Made by a program: the position numbers and the translations under genes
Part shown: positions 30,196 through 38,882 of the stretch, piece by piece
How the letters are laid out: the number at the start of each line of letters is the position of its first letter
Position numbering within the stretch: the stretch's first letter is position 1
The notes under the pieces: model-generated
Told to the model about the DNA's origin: nothing
The model's database searches: none
The model's input: only the letters and a program-made list of their open reading frames with translations
NCBI GenBank assembly: GCA_003427395.1
Contig: BFEA01000141.1
Coordinates: 1,075,583 to 1,118,233, forward strand
Reading direction: 5' to 3'
Source: Chara braunii
Taxonomy: Eukaryota > Streptophyta > Charophyceae > Charales > Characeae
Length of the DNA stretch: 42,651 bases

Positions 30196-30955
30196 AGACT
30201 TTGCAAAAATAGCCGAACCCATCCGTGTGATGATTAGGGAAGGAGGGACTATGGAGTGGACCGAAGATAGGGAAGCAGCGGTTCAAACCCTCAAAGACGT
30301 CTTGACTTCCGATCAGGTCACTTTGGCAGCGCCCTGCTTCAACGACGAGGTAGGACGACCCTTTATCCTGGAAACCGATGGAGGACCATTGGCTGTATGA
30401 GGTGTTCTTATACAAAAGAGTGACGAGGGCAGAGAAAGACCTATTAGGTTCGAAAGCAGAACCTTGTATTCGGCCGAACGACGATACTCTCAATTCAAAA
30501 AGGAGGTCTTAGTCATCCTACATTGTCTCAAGACCTTTCAAGCCTTCCTATTCGAAAGACGATTTATCCTGAGGATCGATCCAACCAACGTCGCAGGGGC
30601 ACTGAAGAACTATAAGCCTATAGACCCGACCGTTGGGAGATGGATAGGCTTTATTTGGCAGTTCGATTACAAGATCGAGCGAATTGCGGGACTCCAAAAC
30701 AGGGTGGATGGGCTAAGTCGGGTCTGCATCACACCGGAAGGAATAGAGGATGCGGAACCAATCGATACCTTCTTAGAATATGAGGGAGGAACCCTCGCCG
30801 TGGATAATGAGATGACGAGTCCCGCCTGCACACCAGCGCAATTGCTGATCCAAACATTGGAAAGAGGGACGCCTGCCGTAGTTGCGAACTTAGGGAAGGA
30901 CCAGTCACCACGATTAGACGCAAAGATGAGAAGGATTCGTGGGGAGCAACAATGA
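30196..30955 (+). pseudogene. RNase H and linker (right element)
   Basis: FAKIAEPIRVMIREGGTMEW continues the connection domain. FILETDGGPLAV (RNase H Asp) is followed by an in-frame TGA at about 30,398. The frame resumes with GVLIQKSDEGRERPIRFESR, QFKKEVLVILHCLKTF (Glu) and LRIDPTNVAGALKNYKP (Asp). It then runs openly through IAGLQNRVDGLSRVCITPEG to a TGA at 30,953. This copy supplies the linker that is frameshifted in the left element. Confidence 0.85.
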
Positions 30956-31672
30956 GGTCGAAAGAGGAGTTGATGGCAATGTTCGTTGAAGGAGGTCGGG
31001 ATGCCGTGATGTGCTTAGTAGAGTCTTGGACACAAAAGGAACTGCGGTATTTAGTAAGTCAGACTCAGGAAAAGCGAGAGACGAACCAGGAGGGACAAAA
31101 ATTTTTCCTCGCACAAATGTATGACGACATCTTTCGAGAGATCGGCCTGTTACTTATAGGGAACAAGCAGCCTATGGAACTCAGCCCCAAGGCAAGGGAG
31201 GAAGCTAAAAAGATTGTCCTGAGGAACGGTCACCTGTTCAAGAAGGAAGAAGGAATTGCACCTAGGCGAGTTGTATGCGGAAGGTCTAAGCAGTTGAACG
31301 TAATTCAGGCGATGCATGATGGACTAGTCGGAGGGCGTCGATCATCAAAAAAGACCCTTACAAAAATTGCACCACTTTACTTCTGACCAAGCATGGCAGG
31401 TATGGTGACTACGTACTGTCAAACGTGTCTGATATGTCAAGAAAGGAGTTTCGCGTTTATCTTTGAACCTCTTAGACCGACTCGGGTACTGGGGCCGGGG
31501 CATCTGGTCCGTCTTGACATCGCGGTCATGCCTGTATCAATAGACGGATACAGGTATATCTTGGATGCAAGAGATAACCTCAGTGGTTACGTAGAGGCAG
31601 TGACTCTTAAGAGAAAGACAGGGAAGGGAGTGGCCGACTGGATAGAAGACTTCTACCTAAGGCACCCCTTTG
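30952..31672 (+). pseudogene. Integrase N-terminal half (right element)
   Basis: Two frames, 30,952-31,386 and 31,393-31,698, are separated by a TGA. They carry the pre-integrase segment, the zinc-binding domain (MHDGLVGGRRS...YCQTCLICQ) and the start of the core (VRLDIAVMP, the first Asp). The second zinc His of the left copy (GGH) is Arg here. The core then stops after DWIEDFYLRHPF, where a deletion joins it to the C-terminal part. Confidence 0.85.
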
Positions 31673-32116
31673 GTACCTACGTGGAACAGGCTAGATGACA
31701 ATCCACACATATCTACAGAAGAACTAATCGCCACACGATGCCAACAGGTCCTTAGAAAAGAGGAAGCCTTGGAGGAGGTTGTCAAGCGAGTGATGGACAG
31801 TCGAATGAGGGACAAAGTGAGGTGGGAGCAGGTCAAGAATATCCGAAAAAAGCCGCTCCAGGTGAGGGAAATTGTACTAGTTAGGAATTCAGCATTGGAA
31901 AGCACATGGTCAGAACAACTGGAAAGGAGATTCAAAGGCCCCTACTGGGTCGTTAAGCGGGTGGGGCTGGACACATTTGAACTAAAGGATCTTGATGGTA
32001 CAAGGCTAAAAGGGCCATTCCCGAGACAGACGTTTGTCAGATTTCTGAGTCGGGACCCGGTGGAGCAATGGTTGCAAGAAGCTCAGGATAAGGAAGCAGG
32101 GGAATTGACAATTTGA
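31670..32116 (+). pseudogene. Integrase C-terminal domain (right element), after internal deletion
   Basis: The frame starts at VPTWNRLDDNPHISTEEL and matches the left copy at LIPTWNRLDDDPRMTTKEL. About 315 bp present in the left element (roughly 9,238-9,555), encoding the second Asp and the Glu of the D-35-E triad, are missing. The C-terminal part is otherwise intact: QLERRFKGPYWVVKRVGLD keeps the GPY motif, and it ends at TGA 32,114-32,116. No integrase activity is possible. Confidence 0.85.
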
Positions 32117-32543
32117 AAGGCAGGCAGCTGGGCCGTAATTCGGTACCGTCCCTCTACAAAAATGATTATGACCGCAGAGGTTGCTTTTGTTTGTGTCTTT
32201 TCTTTTTTTGGGAACATGGGTGACTGCGTGCGCTGAATATGGATGGGGTTGGGAACCTTGGACAATGTATCATAGTTTTGTGGGATAATGTTGGGGTTGC
32301 CTAAATGGGGTACCCACGGGCGAGGACAATGTACCATAATTTTTGTGGGCTAATGGGACCGCCCGCCTATGTTGTCACTCTGAAAGGACTACCAATCATG
32401 GGGATAAGCAAGGGTTTTGGGGAGTAAGCCTGCAAATTCGCAATGGGAGTGGGAGGGAATGTGTGTATATGGGGGCTGTCAGGTTTCTTTTTTGTTATGT
32501 ATGCACATGACCAGGGAAAAAGAAAGCAGCAAGAAAGATAAGA
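32117..32543 (+). other. Spacer between integrase and ORF3 (right element)
   Basis: No gene is seen. Two imperfect copies of GGACAATGTA(T/C)CATA with TTTTGTGGG(A/C)TAATG occur at about 32,261-32,291 and 32,323-32,354, a short direct duplication. The left spacer is homologous but carries the homopolymer expansion at 8,706. Confidence 0.5.
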
Positions 32544-33265
32544 ATGGAATTCGAGAATGAGAACGACAGTAATTTCATCGACAGACCCAGCGGGGAACGA
32601 GGGACAAGACCAACCGGGAAACCGAGTACCAAAAAGAGAAAGCTGTATGTGGGATTTGACTTTAACTTGGTTGTCGGCCGGGGAGGAAGGAAACAGGGAA
32701 CCAGGGGACCCTCACCTCTTAAGGAAGGGGAAAGGATATATACCCCATCTGAAACTTAAAGCGATAGGGAAAATGCGAGCCCAGGAAAAAGGCAGGAACC
32801 GGACAAGGGGGAGAGTCAGAGCCCTATCAGGGAAGGCGCCGAAAGTAGTGGACAACATGTATGACATGAGGACATATGTGATGAAAGGCCTCACCCCCAT
32901 GAGCCAGAGGAACGTGAGCAAGAGGTTAGCCCCATTCGAGATAGCAGCAGCGACGAAAATGGGGAAGAGCCTAACAAAGTTATAGATATCAGCAGTGGGG
33001 AGGAGGCCGAAGAGGTCACAACGCCAATGAAAGAAGTACGATCAAGGGATGAGGATCCGGAGGATGAGAATGACAAATGGATATGAGAGTTCGGGCCTAC
33101 TTGTAACCACTGGTTTGGCCAGTGGACTAGTATCATGAGGCATGACTGGGCATTGAAAGCACAGGAAAAACTGAGCAGGGGGGAAGAGATAACCCCAACA
33201 ACCTTCCTCACAGAAGGGGCGGTTGTGGACTTACAAAGGACAAAAGGAGGATTCAGAGGGAATTA
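32544..33265 (+). pseudogene. ORF3 copy (right element), broken
   Basis: The first 71 codons are open from MEFENENDSNFIDRP and match the left ORF3: VVGRGGRK here against VVGRGTRK, and RGPSPLKEGERIYTPS here against RGPSPLREGEGIYISS. A TAA follows at 32,757. The middle is degenerate and shorter. The C-terminal signature is readable at about 33,104-33,150 as CNHWFGQWTSIMRHDW, with the same spacing as CHWFQQWLNVIKHDW on the left, and then reads on as ALKAQEKLSRGEE. The shared ends show that ORF3 was already part of the element before the two copies diverged. Confidence 0.65.
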
Positions 33266-33379
33266 GATGTCCGGGCAAGGCAGGCCCAACGCAAGGCAAC
33301 TGAGCAACCGGGGGGCAGTGGACGTGAAAGGGACTAGCTGTAGCAAAGCAAAAAAAAGGGGAGGGAACGGATACCCGGG

Positions 33380-33730
33380 ACCGGCAAGGCTATGGTGTTG
33401 GATTTGCATTTCAATTTCGAGAAATAGACCACAATGGGACGGTTTCTGGCCTAGAAATGGCTAAGGATTGGGTAGCTAGTGCTACTTCGTATGAGTACTT
33501 GCTTCTTCAGAAGGACTTGAGGATCGATGAGCCTGAGGCTAGAGCTGTGAAAAGCCGGAAAAACAAAAGGGAAAGGGGCACCTAGATAAGACAAGATTGT
33601 GGTATTGTTTTTGCATTTGATATTTTTTTAGAAGAAGTCGCAACAAGACTGCTCGACGAGCTGGGGAGCACTGAGTAGCTAGTGCTACTTCGGATAAGTA
33701 CTTGCTTCTTTGGAAAATGTGAGGGTCGAT
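33380..33730 (+). repeat. 205-bp tandem duplication
   Basis: GTAGCTAGTGCTACTTCG with GAGTACTTGCTTCTT at 33,471-33,509 recurs at 33,676-33,714. Upstream, GGCAAGGCTATGGTGTTGG with TTTGCATTT recurs as GACAAGATTGTGGTATTG with TTTTGCATTT, also about 205 bp apart. The two halves are clearly diverged. Nothing coding was recognised, and the left element has no obvious counterpart. Confidence 0.7.
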
Positions 33731-34265
33731 GACAGTGAGATGGGAACTGGGAATGGTTGACTCTGTTCTGGGAAAGCAAAAGGGCATGGGAATTGTCGAG
33801 ATTGAAGAAAGTTTATGGCAAAAGAGTTCTGTGAAATGTGTACCCTCGGTCGAATGAGTCATGGCATGAGTCTTTGTGAGAGGTTAGGGGACCTATGGGT
33901 AAAGAGGCGCGAGGGATCCTCTTCCCTAGGAGCCTAATCCAACCAGTCGCAGACAAGTCAAGAGCAGCAAAGGGCATGAAAGGTCAGAGAGAGAGAAATA
34001 GTAATGGTACACACTCCCCTCGTTATGGTTGAACGACCGTGTGGGCTAGTGCTGCTTGGGGTTGCGAGCCTCAACCCGAGCACTAGACGCTAAGTCGGAT
34101 GTATGCATGAACATGTGAATGATGTTGACACAAGACAAAGGAAAAAAACATGCATAAAACCCAAGAAGATGGTCACCTTCTAACCCTTGAGACAGAAATG
34201 GGATCCGTGTCCTCGAGGCCCACACCCTCGGGCGCTAACATTGAGATGTATAAGGACGGCCCTTA
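33731..34265 (+). other. Right element 3' noncoding region
   Basis: No gene is seen. The segment 34,040-34,095 (AGTGCTGCTTGGGGTTGCGA, then GCCTCAACCCGAGCACTAGA) and the segment 34,198-34,245 match the left element in reverse at about 6,925-6,975 and 6,779-6,815. Confidence 0.55.
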
Positions 34266-34269
34266 CAAG

Positions 34270-34440
34270 ACCGACCGATTGGAATGGATAAGAATAACCC
34301 TAACCAGGCTGTTCGAATTGAGAATGGAAAGGAATGGTCCTAACCAGTCTGTTCCACTTGAGAATGGAAAAGAATGACCCTAACCAGGCTGTTCAATTTG
34401 AGATTGGAAAAGAACGACCCTAACCAGGTTGTTCGGAAAT
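34270..34440 (+). repeat. Minisatellite, about 42-bp unit, about four copies (right)
   Basis: The unit contains TAACCAGGCTGTTC, then AATTGAGAATGGAAAAGAAT and GACCC. It is the reverse-strand counterpart of 6,530-6,780, with fewer copies. Confidence 0.85.
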
Positions 34441-35245
34441 TGCCCCTGACAAGGGTCATTTCTTTTGAAATAGGCACTGGGGTTCCCTGCAAGAATTGAT
34501 TGAGAGATGTTGATTGAAAAAGAGTTGGAATGAGCACTATAAGACGGAAAAGTCCAGTGGGTCGGTCATTGAAATAGCCATGAGGATGGAGGGACCAGAG
34601 TGACGTGTTGGAAAAAGAAAGGCAGGATAAAGAAGAACGGGCCTCAAGACGAAAAGGGAATAGACCGTTGGGACAATCATAAAGATTGAATGTTTCAAAT
34701 GTGGAAGTTGAGGATTGGAAGTGGGCCGACGGGTCGGCCTTGGAAAATAGCTATTGAAGAAGTGACCACCGGATCCGTCACGAGGGGTGGCCTTATTGAT
34801 GAGAGGTTGTCGGACCAGCCATGAGAACCAACTATGAGATGAAAACAGCATTGGATTGAGTGATGAGAATTAGATATTGCATTGCATAAGTCAGGGGACC
34901 CTAGGCAATTTTGAAGAAAGGTCGTCGAGCCGACCATGAAAATGACATTGAGAAAGATTTTTCCTTTTCCCCTGGTCTCTGGCCTCAACAAGAGGGGGAT
35001 ACCGGTGCCTGCACCACGAACCCAAAACCTCTATCCTTCTAAGGGAAAAGTCTCAGCGCGACCTTTTCCTCTTAAAAGGGGATGAGGGTTAAAGGATCAA
35101 GGCACTTATCCCTTGGATCGGTGCGGGCCGTCCGGAATTAACTCCGACAATGAGCTCTGGTCGGGGAGTTCAAATTGCGCCTCATGCTGAGAGCTTAAAC
35201 GTCAAAGGGTGAGAGAACCAAATCGGTGAGAGAGTCATTCTGATT
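34441..35245 (+). other. Right element 3' noncoding region
   Basis: No gene is seen. It is homologous in reverse to about 5,730-6,540, for example the GTCGGTCATTGAAATAGCCA and CATGAGGATGGA block here against TCATGGTTATTTCAATGACT near 6,394. Confidence 0.55.
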
Positions 35246-35533
35246 CTAGTCTCCTTTGCTCTCTCCAACCACACGCCACACCATAGAGGGTTGGCATGGC
35301 CGTTCGGGTCGGACCTCGGCTGCCCGCATTAAGTTGGGCGGCACTGTCCAAGGGGAGGGGCCGGGCGAGGTACCGGGTGAAGTCCGCCACCACCATGAGG
35401 TATTGACACCGCCTCGCCGGAACATTACAACCGTTTCGGGACTAACCGCGAGGTCTTCGTAACTGCACTCGCGAATTAATAGAGAGCCCCAACTCTCTTG
35501 AAAGGAAGAGGCCGGATCCAGAAAAATTACCAC
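35246..35533 (-). other. Conserved 3' block with an antisense open frame (right copy)
   Basis: A 95-aa frame antisense to the element: IFLDPASSFQESWGSLL, then YEDLAVSPETVVM. It matches the left copy at 5,452-5,580 in the same antisense sense. Reading frames diverge after about residue 45. Nucleotide conservation looks higher than in pol, so either a coding or a cis role is possible. Confidence 0.35.
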
Positions 35534-35820
35534 TCGGGAGGAACGATTCGCGAGGGAAACTCTTACGGCTAGACGAGGCCCTGGGAGGCTGGGACTGGAC
35601 CTACCTGCCGGATGTGAGGAAGAACCTCAGTAATGGTGCTCGCCGCGTAATAGCTAAAGGTCGGACCAAGTAGGAGGATGAGGCGCCACCCGTTGGGGAA
35701 GAACTGATCACTCTTCCTTTGTGAAGCAGATGGGCTTGTGTCCTTGACTGTGGTCGGTGGGCCAAAGGTCTGCGTTCCTCCGAGTGAGAACCGGTCGCGC
35801 GATGGGGACATCGCGTTTTG

Positions 35821-35831
35821 AGTGGGGGGAA
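35821..35831 (+). promoter_or_regulatory. Second polypurine-tract-like module (right)
   Basis: GATGGGGACATCGCGTTTTG, then AGTGGGGGGAAGGTGTG. It is nearly the same module as the tract at 36,976-36,986 that abuts the LTR. The left element has the same two-module arrangement. Confidence 0.5.
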
Positions 35832-35859
35832 GGTGTGTCATCTACCGTTGAAAAAGCAT

Positions 35860-36380
35860 GAGGAAGAGAAAGGACTTGTGTAATTGGCTTTGCATGGGCT
35901 TGAGAAAAGGGCCTGACAAGATGCCAGAAAAGAAAGGACCTGTGGAATTGACTTTGCATGAGCTCGAGAAAGGGGTCTGGCAAGATGCCCATAAGATAAA
36001 TGACCTGTGTAATTGGTTTTGCATGAGTTCGAGAAAGGGGTCTGGCAAGATGCCCAAAAGAGAAAGGACTTGTGTAATTGGCTTTGCATGGGCCTGAAAA
36101 AGGGGTCTGGCAAGATGCCCAGAAGAGAGGACTTCTGTAATTGACTTTGCATGGGCTTGAGAAATGGTCTGGCGAGATGTTCGGAAGAGAAAAGACTTGT
36201 GTAATTGACTTTGCATGAACTTGAGAAATAGTCTGGCAAGATGTTCGGAAGAGAAAAGACTTGTGTAATTGACTTTGCATGGGTTTGAGAAATTGTCTGG
36301 CGAGATGTTCGAAAGAGAAAAAAATTGTGTAATTGACTTGGCGTGGGCTCGAGAAAGGGGTCGGGCAAGATGCCCAGAAA
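35860..36380 (+). repeat. Minisatellite, 64-65-bp unit, about eight copies
   Basis: The unit is GACTTGTGTAATTGACTTTG, CATGGGCTTGAGAAAGGGGT, CTGGCAAGATGCCCAGAAGA, then GAAAG. It is the reverse counterpart of the 62-bp array at 4,530-5,110. It keeps long antisense frames open, for example within 35,842-36,927 on the minus strand. Confidence 0.9.
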
Positions 36381-36537
36381 AAATATGCACATGAAATAGA
36401 CCACGCAATGCGCATGTAAAGATAATTAAGCCGGATGCAAGAAAGAGTGAAAAAAGGGGGGTGCATGCGAAATTGGCAGGACTAGAGAAAGGCAGGGCGA
36501 AATAGCCGAAGAGGAATGCATGTGAATTTGGCTTGAG

Positions 36538-36720
36538 GAAAGAATGACGGAAAACATGGATTGCACGGGCCGAAGGACCCAAATGGAAGAGGCATTGAAA
36601 ATGACGGAAAACATGGATTGCACGGGCCGAAGGACCCAAATGGAAGAGGCAGTGAAAATGACGGAAAACATGGATTGCACGGGCTGAAGGACCCAAATGA
36701 AAGAGGTATTGAGAATGATG
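36538..36720 (+). repeat. Minisatellite, 57-bp unit, three copies
   Basis: AATGACGGAAAACATGGATT, GCACGGGCCGAAGGACCCAA, then ATGGAAGAGGCATTGAA. The period is 57 bp and the copies are nearly identical, so this is a recent expansion. The left element has the 39-bp array in this interval instead. Confidence 0.9.
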
Positions 36721-36975
36721 GTAGTTGAAAATGGATCTGGCTGGCATGAAATGAGAAGAGAGAGGCATGAAAGAGGTCTTTGACCCTCCACACCCTCCTC
36801 GGCCCCAAGGGGTGAAAACTAGAGGACACCCTACGAAAGGAACGGGGAAGAACAAAAAAAATCCTGGCAAGCTAATTACCCGTGACGGTCTCGCCCCACC
36901 CCCTCTTCCCCTCCGTGTACCCCCCAAGACTCCCTACTAACTAAGGATTGGTGCGCGATGAGGACATCGTGAATG

Positions 36976-36986
36976 AGTGGGGGGAA
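36976..36986 (+). promoter_or_regulatory. Polypurine tract next to the right 3' LTR
   Basis: AGTGGGGGGAA directly precedes TGTGTCGGGACC. It is identical in layout to the left copy at 3,668-3,682. Confidence 0.7.
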
Positions 36987-38028
36987 TGTGTCGGGACCGG
37001 TGGGTCCCGAGACAAGTCTTGCCCATGGAGAGGCGGTATACTGCAAAATTGTGCACGGCAGAGAAAACCGGAGGCAGGAAGGAAAGAAAGCGTTGAGGTA
37101 CTGGCACTAGGGGACGTGGAGGTTGCCCGGGTCGTCGGAGCCACGGGACCAAGGAAGGATTAGTGGAACGGCAAGCGGTGAGAGACCACAAGAAAACAAC
37201 AAAGACGGTCGTTCCCCCGAGAAGGAGAAGGACCGCCGGAAAAGTGGTGTCGTGGGTCGCACGCCGCAAGGAGAGAAGATAGTAAGGTGCCGGTGCGTGA
37301 AGTCGTAACCCGGGCCAAGAGGGTCACCGGGGTGCAACGTCAAAAAGGCCAAGGAGTCGCGGGCCAAGTAAGAACCCGCGTCCGGGGAGAACGGCGCATG
37401 GGGCATGAGAAGGACAAAGGGAAGGAGGCCGCCATAAGGTGGAAAAATGATAAGGTACCAGGGACCACCGGCGGGACAAGTACCGGCGGGACCACCGGCA
37501 GGACGAGTACCGGCGGGACCACTAGCGGGACTAGTGTCGGGCACTAACGTGGAAAAGTGGCGGGGACTTGTGAAGTCCCAAGGAAAAATTATAGCGTGTC
37601 ATGAGGCGCAAATAATTAACGAAAGATGCACCGTCAAGATCAAGGATCTTAACGACCAAGAATATTAGCACCACTAGCATGAGCGCTAGTGGGAGCAAGC
37701 GGGAGGGCCAAAAGAAAAGGAGAAGTCAAAGAACATAGATGTAGAGGCATGGGAGCAATCCGGAAAATCCCGGATTGACCTCCCCCAAGAAAATGGAGCC
37801 AGAAGGGACTCCATGATAAAATTAGGCCTCCCGGAGAAAATCGGAATATGGGGGTCTACCGTTTGGAAGAGATAGAGGCAAACGGAGGCTCCCATGGGCA
37901 TGGAAAAACCACAAGTGCAGTCCGAGAAATGACGGACTGACCCTTGAGCATGGGAAGGGCCAAAACTAAGAGGAAGAGCTTAGAAAAGGGCCTTAACGGC
38001 TAGTTGACACTTGGCATGCAAATGGAAA

Positions 38029-38060
<32 letters not shown>

Positions 38061-38220
38061 AAAAAATGGGAAGTGAGAGAGGATGAGTGAGTTGGCCGTC
38101 AGTAGGGACTGCAGCAAGTAGGGACTGGCAAGTCCGTACTGTCCGGAAGTGGAGAAAAAAGAAAAAAGAAAAAAAAAAAAAGGAAAAGAAGAGGAAAAAG
38201 TCAAAAGGACACTAACAGCT
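36987..38220 (+). repeat. 3' LTR of the right Ty3/Gypsy element
   Basis: It begins TGTGTCGGGACC after the polypurine tract. It shares ordered landmarks with the left LTR: the GTCAAGATC...AAGGATCTTAACG region near 37,633, TTAGCACCACTAGC at 37,666, TTAGGCCTCCCGGAGAAAAT near 37,820, CAGTCCGAGAAATGACGGAC at 37,919, GGCCTTAACGGCTAGTTGAC near 37,988 and the purine-rich GGGACTGGCAAG block near 38,120. Homology to the left copy ends at about 38,220. No CA terminus or target duplication is obvious, and the true end may have been removed by what follows. Confidence 0.65.
37462..37545 (+). repeat. Minisatellite, 15-bp unit, in the LTR
   Basis: Alternating GGGACCACCGGC and GGGACAAGTACCGGC units, about five copies. 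The left LTR has the related AGTCCCGCC/GGTCCCCGACAC series at about 3,000-3,110, but as a different, longer-period series. Confidence 0.75.
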
Positions 38221-38225
38221 AGGAA

Positions 38226-38297
38226 GATTCTGACGACCGGCCGGTCACCCGGACGTCATGCCCGGGCAGGTCCGACGTCCGGGTCACCCGGTCGTGT
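38226..38297. repeat. GC-rich near-perfect inverted repeat at the element boundary
   Basis: CGACCGGCCGGTCACCCGGA, then CGTC (38,232-38,255), pairs with GACGTCCGGGTCACCCGGTC, then G, after a 16-nt loop containing CCCGGGC. Arms of about 20 bp have one mismatch and one short bulge. It begins where homology between the two LTRs stops. Confidence 0.75.
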
Positions 38298-38448
38298 GAA
38301 AAAAATAGCCTAAATTTTTTAATTTTTTTTTTGGGTTCAGGGGGTTGTTTTGCGCATTGGGAGATATGCACGAATCCGGGGTCATTTAGAATTTTAGGGA
38401 TTTCGGGATTTGGGGGGTTGGGGGGGGGGTCAGGGTGGGTGAGGAGGG
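38298..38448. other. Short AT-rich then G-rich spacer
   Basis: No gene is seen. It contains a homopolymeric AATTTTTTTTTT stretch and a G-rich GGGGGGTTGGGGGGGGGGTC run near 38,411-38,431 that could form a quadruplex. Confidence 0.5.
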
Positions 38449-38785
38449 ATGCAACACACACAGCACTCACACAACATATACAACACTCACGCAGCATCCA
38501 CACACAGCACTCGCAGCACACACAGCACTTACACAGCATCAACGCAGCAACCAACGGGAGGCACGCAACACGCACAGCACTCACGCAGCATACACACAAC
38601 ACACGCTACACTCGCACAGTACACAGCACACGACAAAAGGCACGCAACACACACAACACTCACCCAACACTCACAATGCATCCACACACCACACATAACA
38701 CACGCACAACACACACAGCACACACAGCACACACACAATATGCACACACCAGTGACACCACACACACAACACGCACAAAAACACA
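38447..38785. repeat. CA-rich cryptic tandem repeat
   Basis: Irregular CACACA(G/A)CACTCACACAACA-type units fill about 340 bp. All three plus-strand frames and some minus frames are open (THSTQH-like peptides), which is expected of such composition and does not indicate a gene. Confidence 0.9.
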
Positions 38786-38822
38786 ATGCTGACCATTCTT
38801 TAAACTGACTCAGTTTGATTGC

Positions 38823-38826
<4 letters not shown>

Positions 38827-38878
<52 letters not shown>
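38827..38878. repeat. (CT)n microsatellite
   Basis: About 26 CT units, immediately downstream of the stop codons of the minus-strand transposase pseudogene. Confidence 0.97.
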
Positions 38879-38880
<2 letters not shown>

Positions 38881-38882
38881 TA

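Noticed and set aside
35842-36927. 361-aa minus-strand open frame as a gene
   Set aside because: It consists of 64-65-bp and 57-bp minisatellite translations antisense to the right element.
38331-38808. Thr/His/Gln-rich frames on both strands
   Set aside because: The CA-rich cryptic repeat leaves several frames open at once, so there is no codon signal.
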